Source: an uncultured Pseudogracilibacillus sp. (lineage in GTDB: Bacteria; Bacillota; Bacilli; Bacillales; Amphibacillaceae). From it: a stretch of 5,535 nt of DNA. Below are positions 1-5,535 of the stretch, piece after piece (position 1 is the stretch's first letter; every line of letters begins with the position of its first letter). The stretch lies in assembly GCA_937974845.1 (NCBI GenBank), contig CALJVC010000100.1, forward strand, positions 1 through 5,535. The letters are read 5' to 3'. A program made the position numbers and the translations under genes. The notes under the pieces are model-generated. The model did not search any database, was not told where the DNA came from, and saw nothing but the letters and a program-made list of their open reading frames with translations.

Positions 1-81
1 GTAGGATTTGAACAAGCCAACAAACATCGCCCATGTGCCGGAAAACTCTCCCGTCAGATTAAGTAGGATTTCAACAAACAT
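1..81. repeat. Imperfect direct repeat at the left edge
   Basis: GTAGGATTT occurs at 1-9 and again at 63-71. CAACAAACAT occurs at 18-27 and at 72-81. The right copy reads as the left copy with an 8-base stretch (10-17) removed, giving 19 matched bases in two blocks. AAACATT is also directly doubled at 76-82 and 83-89. The left copy starts at base 1 of the window, so the element may extend further left. Its function is unknown. It could be a decayed duplication or the end of a repeat array outside the window. No gene is visible in 1-258. Confidence 0.45.
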
Positions 82-160
82 TAAACATTATTATATCAAC
101 GTTTACAAGTGTTTTTTGGTTCGAGTTGTTCTCAAAAAAATGAACCTAACAACGAAAGTA

Positions 161-188
161 TTGCTAGCCCAATAGGATACGATATAAT
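161..188 (+). promoter_or_regulatory. Predicted SigA-type promoter of the HD/SDR operon
   Basis: A -35-like hexamer TTGCTA (161-166) is followed after 16 bp by a perfect -10 hexamer TATAAT (183-188) in an AT-rich stretch. Transcription would start near 195, leaving a leader of roughly 64 nt before the ATG at 259. The leader contains only a weak 5-bp dyad (TATTG 205-209, CAATA 215-219), and I see no riboswitch-like structure in it. This is a prediction from hexamer match and spacing alone. Confidence 0.6.
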
Positions 189-258
189 TATTAATAAATT
201 CTTTTATTGTAGAGCAATACACTATTTGTATGATTGAGAGAATAAAGGGAGAAGTAGC

Positions 259-843
259 ATGAAAAAACTACAAGGTATGACAACCTATACAGGGGTTATA
301 TTTGATCCCTTACATCCAGAGGAGGATAAAATAAAGACGGAGGATATTGCCCATGCCCTGTCCCTTTTATGTCGGGCGAATGGGCATGCCTCTCATTTTT
401 ATAGTGTTGCCCAACATTCTTTATATTGTGCACGGGAAGCAAGGGCGAGGGATTATTCGCCAAGGGTGCAATTAGGCGCCCTTTTACACGATGCCTCAGA
501 AGCTTACTTGTCAGATATTGTTCGTCCGGTCAAGCATCGTTTAGAGGACTATCAAACGATTGAAGCAAGGCTTCAAAAGACGATTTTTAAGGTATATGGA
601 CTTGGTGATTTAAGGCAAGAGGAGATTAACTTAATCCGGGAAATTGATGATGCAATGTTGGCCTATGAACTAGAATATCTTTTGAAGCAAAGGGTAGATA
701 CGCCAATCAAGTTAGTAGGAAACTACGACTTAAGTTTTCAGCACATGGACAAGGTGAAGGCAATCTTTATCAATTCCGTAGAGAAATTACAGGAGGAAGT
801 TTTTTTCTACCATCAAAATCGGAAGGTTTCTTCTAATCAGTAG
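259..843 (+). CDS. HD-domain phosphohydrolase (YfbR-like / phage-type HD family)
   Basis: This is a 194-residue soluble protein, probably a metal-dependent phosphohydrolase acting on nucleotides or another phosphoester in the cytoplasm. The HD signature is complete: His53 (in SVAQHS), His77-Asp78 (in ALLHDASEAYLSDI) and a late Asp at 130/131 (in REIDDAM). The block HDASE-x6-D-x3-PVK resembles the 5'-deoxynucleotidase YfbR and the HD hydrolases common in phages and Bacilli. The N-terminal stretch, FDPLHP (15-20), EDIAHALSLLCRANGH (28-43) and HFYSVAQHS, is typical of that phage/bacterial group. I see no membrane segment or signal peptide. The start at 259 is preferred over the internal Met7 because AAGGGAGA (245-252) sits 6 bases upstream. 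The gene lies 30 bp ahead of the SDR gene, probably in one transcript. The exact substrate cannot be read from sequence. HD hydrolase is secure; nucleotidase activity is inference. Confidence 0.88.
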   Translation: MKKLQGMTTYTGVIFDPLHPEEDKIKTEDIAHALSLLCRANGHASHFYSVAQHSLYCAREARARDYSPRVQLGALLHDASEAYLSDIVRPVKHRLEDYQTIEARLQKTIFKVYGLGDLRQEEINLIREIDDAMLAYELEYLLKQRVDTPIKLVGNYDLSFQHMDKVKAIFINSVEKLQEEVFFYHQNRKVSSNQ

Positions 844-859
844 GGAGACAATTTTTTAT

Positions 860-865
860 AAGGAG
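860..865 (+). promoter_or_regulatory. Ribosome binding site of the SDR gene
   Basis: AAGGAG (860-865) lies 8 bases before the ATG at 874 and fixes that start. It falls within the 30-bp gap after the HD gene's stop. No separate promoter fits comfortably in the gap, which supports co-transcription with the upstream gene. Confidence 0.8.
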
Positions 866-873
866 ATGAGAAG

Positions 874-1587
874 ATGACATTAAAAGATAAAGTAGCGATT
901 ATCACCGGTGCAGGAAAGGGAATCGGTCGTGCAACAGCCTTGGCTTTAGCAGAAGAAGGGGTTTCCTTAGGATTGATTGCTCGTACGAAGGAAGATTTAG
1001 AAGCGGTTGCGAAGGAAGCGGAAAATCATGGGGTAAAGGTGGCCATCGCGACGGCAGATATTGCGAATTACGATCAAGTGAAGACGGCTATTAGTGCTTT
1101 GTATGACTCTTTAGGGAAGTTTGATATTTTAATTAATAATGCAGGAATTGCGAAGTTTGGCGGTTTTCTAGAATTATCTGTGGAGGAATGGGAGCGGATA
1201 ATCCAGGTAAATCTCCTAGGAATGTACTATGTGACCCGTGAAGTATTACCGAAGATGATTGAACAAAAATCTGGGGACATTATTAATATTTCCTCTACAG
1301 CTGGAGAAAAGGGTGGACCGATGACTAGCGCCTACAGTGCATCTAAGTTCGGTGTCCTCGGTTTAACAGACTCCCTAGCCATGGAAGCTCGTAAGCACGA
1401 TATTCGGGTAACCGCCCTGACACCAAGTACAGTTGTAACAGATTTAGCGATCAATGAAGGCTTAGTCAAGGGTGATGAGACGGATGTTTTAATGCCGGAG
1501 GACTTAGCTCAGCTCATTGTATCGACATTAAAGTTACATCCGCGGGTATTCGTCAAATCTGCAGGCCTCTGGACCACGAACCCGTAA
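874..1587 (+). CDS. yoxD: SDR-family oxidoreductase, YoxD type (3-ketoacyl-ACP reductase-like)
   Basis: This is a 237-residue classical short-chain dehydrogenase/reductase with a Rossmann fold, expected to be cytoplasmic and tetrameric like FabG. The nucleotide-binding motif TGAGKGIG is at 11-18. Arg37, after the second strand, suggests NADPH preference. Asp62 sits in the ADI motif and NNAG is at 88-91. The catalytic tetrad is complete: Asn113, Ser141, Tyr154 and Lys158 (YSASK). The length, the ISSTAGEKG block, ALTPSTV (181-187) and the C-terminal VKSAGLWTTNP match my memory of the Bacillus YoxD group. That group is often annotated as 3-oxoacyl-ACP reductase, although it is not the main FabG of fatty-acid synthesis. 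No fatty-acid genes are nearby, so the physiological substrate is open. The gene is the last of a probable two-gene operon. No intrinsic terminator follows directly; the 52-bp repeat array begins about 20 bp after the stop. The SDR call is very secure and the YoxD orthology is good. Confidence 0.92.
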   Translation: MTLKDKVAIITGAGKGIGRATALALAEEGVSLGLIARTKEDLEAVAKEAENHGVKVAIATADIANYDQVKTAISALYDSLGKFDILINNAGIAKFGGFLELSVEEWERIIQVNLLGMYYVTREVLPKMIEQKSGDIINISSTAGEKGGPMTSAYSASKFGVLGLTDSLAMEARKHDIRVTALTPSTVVTDLAINEGLVKGDETDVLMPEDLAQLIVSTLKLHPRVFVKSAGLWTTNP

Positions 1588-1608
1588 TGCAAGAGGATCT
1601 TCGTGCTG

Positions 1609-2226
1609 CGCTGCCATTGAAGTGGATTTTCTCTGTATTTGCTACGCTGGGTGCCCCCGCGTCGCACTTTTTGTGGATTTTCTGAGAAAGTGATACGTGG
1701 TAGGTGTCCCTCGTCTCACTTTAGGTGGTTTTTCCGGGAAAGTGGTACGTGGTGATGGTCTAGCGTTGCACTTTCGTCGGATTTTGAGGAAAAGTGATAC
1801 GTGGCGAGTGTCTTGCGTCTCACTTTTGGTGGATTTTCGAGAAAATTGATACGCGGTAGTGCTCCAGCGTCGCACTTTTGTTGGTTTTTCCGGGAAAGTG
1901 GTACGTGGTGATGGTCCAGCGTCTCACTTTTGTTGGATTTTCTAGAAAAGTGATACGCGGCAGTGCTCCATCGTCTCACTTTTGGTGGTTTTTTAAGAAA
2001 ATTGATACGCGGCAGTGCTCCAGCGCCTCACTTTTGTTGGTTTTTTCGGGAAAATGATACGCGGCGGGTGTCCCTCGTCGCACTTTCGACGAACTTTCAG
2101 TAAAAGTGGTACGCAGCGATTGTCCCCGTCTCACTTTAGACGAATTTTCTATAAAAGTGATACGTAGCAATGTTCCGCGTATTAAATAAAGTGGATCTAC
2201 AGAAAATCGATATACTCTGTCTGCCT
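1609..2226. repeat. Tandem array of 52-bp palindromic units (10 conserved plus 2 decayed)
   Basis: Well-conserved units begin at 1660, 1712, 1764, 1816, 1868, 1920, 1972, 2024, 2076 and 2127. The first eight are exactly 52 bp, the ninth 51 and the tenth about 49. Each begins CGTCTCACTTTT or a variant (CGTCGC, CGTTGC, CGCCTC). Then come a 14-base linker usually containing GG(A/T)TTTT, the inverted motif AAAAGTGATACG, and a second 14-base linker such as CGGCAGTGCTCCAT. The two 12-base motifs are reverse complements with one mismatch in the best unit (1920-1971). Decayed copies flank the array at about 1609-1659 and 2176-2226. The array fills most of the gap between two convergent genes. Reverse-strand open frames of 64-87 codons run through it, but they begin at GTG inside the repeat, lack ribosome binding sites and fall in three different frames. 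I regard the array as non-coding. Family and function are not recognised. Confidence 0.93.
1920..1957. other. Representative hairpin/dyad of the array (best-matched unit)
   Basis: CGTCTCACTTTT (1920-1931) and AAAAGTGATACG (1946-1957) can pair as a 12-position stem with one mismatch around a 14-base loop. The core arms CACTTT/AAAGTG are intact in seven of the ten conserved units. Units starting at 1816 and 1972 end in AAAATTG, and the unit at 2024 ends in AAAATG, so their stems are weakened. As DNA the same element is a dyad that could bind a dimeric protein; as RNA it is a moderate stem-loop without a following U-tract. Confidence 0.7.
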
Positions 2227-2265
2227 AGAAGCGGATTTTACCTTGCCTCTGTTTCTAGGCAAGGT
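2222..2265. other. Overlapping, mutually exclusive stem-loops
   Basis: TGCCTAGAA (2222-2230) pairs perfectly with TTCTAGGCA (2253-2261), leaving a 22-base loop. Inside that span, ACCTTGCCT (2240-2248) pairs perfectly with AGGCAAGGT (2257-2265) around an 8-base loop. Both need bases 2257-2261, so only one can form at a time. Neither has a U-tract on either strand, so this is not a standard intrinsic terminator. It lies between the repeat array and the terminator at 2286. Confidence 0.55.
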
Positions 2266-2285
2266 GCTTAGGAAATAAAAAATAG

Positions 2286-2313
2286 GGCAGGATGAATGTT
2301 AGTTCATCCTGCC
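2286..2313. terminator. Bidirectional rho-independent terminator between convergent genes
   Basis: GGCAGGATGAA (2286-2296) and TTCATCCTGCC (2303-2313) form a perfect 11-bp stem with a 6-base loop. On the forward strand it is followed by TTTTATATT. On the reverse strand the tail is a stronger T-rich run, the complement of the A-rich stretch 2271-2284. It begins 10 bp beyond the MMPL stop codon, so it chiefly ends that gene's transcript. It can also stop forward transcripts arriving from the SDR gene through the repeat array. Confidence 0.9.
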
Positions 2314-2323
2314 TTTTATATTG

Positions 2324-5300
2324 TTACTTCGAAAAAGGCCACCAGTTATATTTACCGAAGAGTTTGACGAAGACTGGTGTGACGAGCGGTAATACAACTA
2401 AGGCGTATAGGGCTAAACCAATAATAACCGTAGTAGCAATTTGTAGGAGGGATAGGACTCCTGCGGGCAACATAGCCGCGAAGGTACCTCCTAGGATAAG
2501 GGTTGCAGAGATAATGACGGTTCCCATATTACGCATAGCCTTCATCATACCATCGTAAAGTAAGTGATCCCGGTATTCATTGAAGCGACTCATTAAGAAA
2601 ATACTGTAGTCGACGCCGAGTGCAATCAACATCACGAAGGAGAAGAATGGGATGGCCCAGGTTAATCCTTCGTAGCCGACGAGTTTCGTGAAAATTAACT
2701 CAGACATGCCGATGGCCGTAAAGTAAGTTAGTAAAAGTGATACTAAAATATACAGCGGCATGACGAGTGAGCGTAGCATAAAGACTAAGATCAAGAAGAT
2801 ACCGATCAGCATTAAGGTAGCCGTTCGTTTATAGTCTTTAGCCGAGATTACATCTAAATCGTTGTTCATGCTTGAAATTCCCGCGATATGGAAGTCGTCG
2901 ATATCGAGGCGGGTCTTGTCAATAGCATGGGCTACTTGGTTATCGACTTCATCGACTAATTGTAAGGCTTCTTTGGAATACGGATGTAGATCTAAAATAG
3001 CTTCAAACTTCACAATTGTTCGGTCTGGTGAGAGGTAAAGATCTGCTGCTTCCCAGAATTCATCCTCTTCTAAAGCCTCTTTAGGAATCACGACGATTTC
3101 TTCTTGGCTAGTGAAATCCATTTCAGATAAATAACGATTTACTTCTTCTAAGCCATCATATAACTTAGTCAGTCCGTCGGCTCCCTCTGCTAATCCATCC
3201 GATAACTCCTCTAAACCTGTCTGTAGCTCTTTAAAAGCCTTTTTGATTTCCTTTTGTCCATCGATAATTTCCCCAAGTCCCTTTGACATCTCTGGCATCG
3301 CTTCGTTAATTTGTCCTTGTCCATTAGCAGCTTGGCCTAAACCTTGTTCTAACTCTGTAAGACCGTTAATTAATTCGTCAAGGCCAGCGATAATTTCTTC
3401 CTGACCGCCAATGAGTTGACTGTAGGAACTATTGAGCTTTTCTAAAGGATCAATAATCTCCTTAAAGGATACATCTACTTGGTCAAAACTACTTAAATCC
3501 TTAGCGGCCTGTTGTAACCCTCTTCTCATTTCTTGAATAATTTGTTTTGCGGCTCCAGAAGCTTCCTGATACTCTTTCATTTTTGTAATTTCAGGAATCT
3601 TCATTCCTTCAGGCATTTCGGCATTGATTTGGCTAGTGACTCCGTCAGTAATAGCAATCATTCCGTCGATACTTTTTTCTAATCCATCTAGGGCGGTGAG
3701 CATGTCTTCAATATTAAAGTCCATGTCTACTTTGGCAGCTTCTTTCATCTTTTTCTCTGCTTGTTGAATTCCACTTGTCACTTCTTGATAGCCAGCAAGA
3801 ACTTCTCGATGACCTTGGAGGGTTTCATTTAAAGCAGAACGGATTTGTTGCAAACCTTGAATGGCTTCGCCAAGTCCAATTGTTCCCTCCCGTAAGCCAT
3901 CTTCAATTTCTTGCAAGGCTTTTTGAACTTCATCTATTCCGTTACGTACTTCCCCTGTGCCGTCAATAAGTTGTTGTACCCCGTCTTGAGCTTCAGCTAA
4001 CTCCGGTGCCTGGCGCTTCATTTCTTCTGAGGCCTCGTATAAGCCTTCCTGTAGTTCTTGCACACCTTCAAGCATTTCTTCAAGTCCATCGGTCAGTATT
4101 TCCGTCTGGTTTTCTAATAAAAAGTCTTCAATAATTTCCCCAGCTGGTCGGGAAACACTACGGACTTTTGCAATTCCATCTAAATCTGCGATATAGCTAG
4201 TGATTGTCTCTAAAGCTTGAACTTCTGCTACTTCATCTACCGGATCTTCTAATTCCATGACGACAGTAATCGGCATGATTTCCCCTGGACCAAAGGCTTC
4301 TTCAATCCAGTTGAAGCCAATAACCGTATCGTAGTCGTCACTTAATTCGGCTAGGTTGTCGTAGGTTTGCTCACCCTTATATAAAAGTAAGGTCGGTACG
4401 ACAAAGATAGCGACGAGTAGTAAAGAAAGAGCTGGTCTTGTCCAAGTAAAATGTCCAAGAGCACCCCAAAGCTTACTCTCCTTGTGCTCGGCCTGTTTAT
4501 CAAAGGGCCAGAAGAGTTTCCTTCCTAATAAAACAAGGAAGAAAGGAACGAGGGTGACAAGGGCTAGGGTAACGACTAGGACACCGATAGCGACTGCTAC
4601 AGCTGATTGATAAAGGGAAAATTGTGATAGGCCAATTGTTGAAAAACCAATTAACACGGCTAGAGCAGCGTAAAATATCGTTTTCCCACTTGCCTTATAC
4701 GTAGCGATGACAGCATCAGGAATCGTATCATGTTGGTTCATTTCCTCTTTAAACCGACTAATAATTAGAATGCAGTAGTCTGTCCCAATTCCGAACATAA
4801 TCGAAACCATAAATACTTGCGTAAAGGTCGAAAGAGGAAAGGCCGTCGTATCTGCTAAGATAGAAACAATCCCCTCTGCTACTAAGTAACTCATTCCAAC
4901 GGTAAGTAGAGGAATAATCGGTGCGACTACAGAACGGAAAACACCGAATAAAATAATTAAGATTAAAATAACTGTAATATAAATAGTTTTCGTTAACCCT
5001 TTTTCAGAGTTAATAACGATATCTTCCTCAATCAAAGATTCTCCGGTTAAAGCATGGGGGACTTCAACAGTATCGGCGATGGAAGTAATTTCATCACGCA
5101 AGTCTAAAATCGACATTTTATCTGTCGTAGCTTCAATGGGAACCATAATCGTTGTTCCATCTTTAGAAACAGTAGAGTCAGCAATATCGTCATCTTCCGA
5201 AAAATCCAAGATCGACTCGATTCCTAAGTCTTCAGATTGGGCTTCTAGTGTGTCAATCACGCTGATAATATCTGAGCGTGCCTCAGCAGTTAGGCCTTCT

Positions 5301-5521
5301 TCTTCGCGGAATACGAGGGCTAAATTATAAAACTCTTTATCCGTATCCTTCATTCGTTCTAACAGTTTTTCAGCCTGCATCGAACGATATTCGTCCGGAA
5401 CGGTAATTTGCCCTTTTTCAGCGACAAGGCTTTGTAAGTTTGGTGTAAACACAGTCATTGAAATGACAAGGGCTATCCAAGCGGTAAAAATAAGCCATCG
5501 GAATTTTAAGATATGTTTCAT
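2324..5521 (-). CDS. MMPL/RND-family membrane transporter with long coiled-coil domain (YdgH-like)
   Basis: This 1065-residue polytopic membrane protein belongs to the MMPL branch of the RND superfamily, proton-driven exporters of lipids or hydrophobic compounds. Apparent topology: TM1 at about 8-27, a first external domain at 28-177, TM2-TM6 within 178-333, TM7 at about 363-381, a very large second external domain (382-898), then TM8-TM12 within 899-1050. Both proton-relay signatures are present: GTDYCILIISRF (246-257; Asp248/Tyr249) and GVDYSIFLMSRF (969-980; Asp971/Tyr972). Residues about 470-800 are a Glu/Gln-rich coiled coil with recurring x-x-x-Leu-x-x-Gly heptads, as in GLEELSDGLAEGADGL (769-784). 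This pattern is known from YhgE/Pip and some Firmicute MMPL proteins. The reverse-strand start at 5521 is supported by AAAGGAG (5529-5535) with a 7-base spacer. The stop is TAA, followed by a terminator. The substrate is unknown. The promoter, and any regulator next to it, lie outside the window. Confidence 0.92.
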   Translation of the reverse strand: MKHILKFRWLIFTAWIALVISMTVFTPNLQSLVAEKGQITVPDEYRSMQAEKLLERMKDTDKEFYNLALVFREEEGLTAEARSDIISVIDTLEAQSEDLGIESILDFSEDDDIADSTVSKDGTTIMVPIEATTDKMSILDLRDEITSIADTVEVPHALTGESLIEEDIVINSEKGLTKTIYITVILILIILFGVFRSVVAPIIPLLTVGMSYLVAEGIVSILADTTAFPLSTFTQVFMVSIMFGIGTDYCILIISRFKEEMNQHDTIPDAVIATYKASGKTIFYAALAVLIGFSTIGLSQFSLYQSAVAVAIGVLVVTLALVTLVPFFLVLLGRKLFWPFDKQAEHKESKLWGALGHFTWTRPALSLLLVAIFVVPTLLLYKGEQTYDNLAELSDDYDTVIGFNWIEEAFGPGEIMPITVVMELEDPVDEVAEVQALETITSYIADLDGIAKVRSVSRPAGEIIEDFLLENQTEILTDGLEEMLEGVQELQEGLYEASEEMKRQAPELAEAQDGVQQLIDGTGEVRNGIDEVQKALQEIEDGLREGTIGLGEAIQGLQQIRSALNETLQGHREVLAGYQEVTSGIQQAEKKMKEAAKVDMDFNIEDMLTALDGLEKSIDGMIAITDGVTSQINAEMPEGMKIPEITKMKEYQEASGAAKQIIQEMRRGLQQAAKDLSSFDQVDVSFKEIIDPLEKLNSSYSQLIGGQEEIIAGLDELINGLTELEQGLGQAANGQGQINEAMPEMSKGLGEIIDGQKEIKKAFKELQTGLEELSDGLAEGADGLTKLYDGLEEVNRYLSEMDFTSQEEIVVIPKEALEEDEFWEAADLYLSPDRTIVKFEAILDLHPYSKEALQLVDEVDNQVAHAIDKTRLDIDDFHIAGISSMNNDLDVISAKDYKRTATLMLIGIFLILVFMLRSLVMPLYILVSLLLTYFTAIGMSELIFTKLVGYEGLTWAIPFFSFVMLIALGVDYSIFLMSRFNEYRDHLLYDGMMKAMRNMGTVIISATLILGGTFAAMLPAGVLSLLQIATTVIIGLALYALVVLPLVTPVFVKLFGKYNWWPFSK

Positions 5522-5528
5522 TTTTTCG

Positions 5529-5535
5529 CTCCTTT
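5529..5535 (-). promoter_or_regulatory. Ribosome binding site of the MMPL gene
   Basis: Read on the reverse strand, AAAGGAG is followed by the 7-base spacer CGAAAAA and then ATG at 5521. It is a near-perfect Shine-Dalgarno sequence and sets the start of the large membrane protein. Confidence 0.85.

Noticed and set aside
112..139. TTTTTTG / CAAAAAA inverted repeat as a terminator for an upstream gene
   Set aside because: The stem is almost entirely A-T pairs with a poorly pairing interior and no GC-rich core, so it is too weak to call.
1642..2170. Small reverse-strand coding genes within the repeat array
   Set aside because: GTG starts lie inside the repeat, there is no ribosome binding site, similar peptides appear in three frames, and the sequence is explained by the 52-bp repeat.
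1660..2175. CRISPR array
   Set aside because: The full 52-bp unit repeats, including the linkers. There are no unique spacers, units are too diverged for CRISPR repeats, and no cas gene is present.
2292..2558. Forward 88-codon open frame at the end of the MMPL gene
   Set aside because: It starts inside the terminator hairpin and runs antisense to the conserved final membrane segments of the MMPL protein. It has no ribosome binding site.
2733..2743. AAAAGTGATAC, identical to part of the array motif, inside the MMPL gene
   Set aside because: It encodes part of a conserved transmembrane stretch (VSLLLTYF) and stands alone with no inverted partner at the array spacing. Chance match.
3775..3969. 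Forward 64-codon open frame
   Set aside because: It is antisense to the coiled-coil coding region of the MMPL gene, whose Leu/Gln/Glu-rich codons leave the opposite strand open. There is no start signal.
5079..5330. Forward 83-codon open frame
   Set aside because: It is antisense to the first external domain of the MMPL protein, is Ser-rich from reversed Asp/Glu codons, and has no ribosome binding site.

Overview
The window looks like chromosome of a low-to-moderate GC Gram-positive bacterium, most likely a Bacillaceae member. Ribosome binding sites are strong and purine-rich (AAGGGAGA, AAGGAG, AAAGGAG). One gene is recognisably the Bacillus YoxD-type short-chain dehydrogenase, and another is a Firmicute-style MMPL/YdgH-like membrane protein. 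I cannot name the species.

Layout: positions 1-258 are a leader region with a short imperfect direct repeat at the extreme left and a good SigA-type promoter (TTGCTA, 16 bp, TATAAT at 183-188). Two forward genes follow, 30 bp apart and probably one operon: a 194-residue HD-domain phosphohydrolase (259-843) and a 237-residue SDR oxidoreductase (874-1587). The right half is one reverse-strand gene (2324-5521) for a 1065-residue MMPL/RND-family membrane protein with a very long extracytoplasmic coiled coil. Its start and ribosome binding site lie at the right edge, so its promoter is outside the window.

The forward operon and the MMPL gene converge on a 736-bp non-coding interval (1588-2323). 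About 620 bp of it is a tandem array of 52-bp units: ten well kept (1660-2175) plus one decayed unit on each side. Each unit holds a 12-bp motif (CGTCTCACTTTT) and its inverted near-copy (AAAAGTGATACG), both separated by 14-bp linkers. The motif therefore recurs every 26 bp in alternating orientation, and each unit can fold into a hairpin. Beyond the array are a hairpin pair that can fold in two exclusive ways (2222-2265) and a probable bidirectional terminator (2286-2313).

The coding genes are ordinary housekeeping or accessory functions with no obvious shared pathway. The most unusual element is the 52-bp palindromic array. No defence, mobile or biosynthetic system is visible, and no CRISPR array can be demonstrated.
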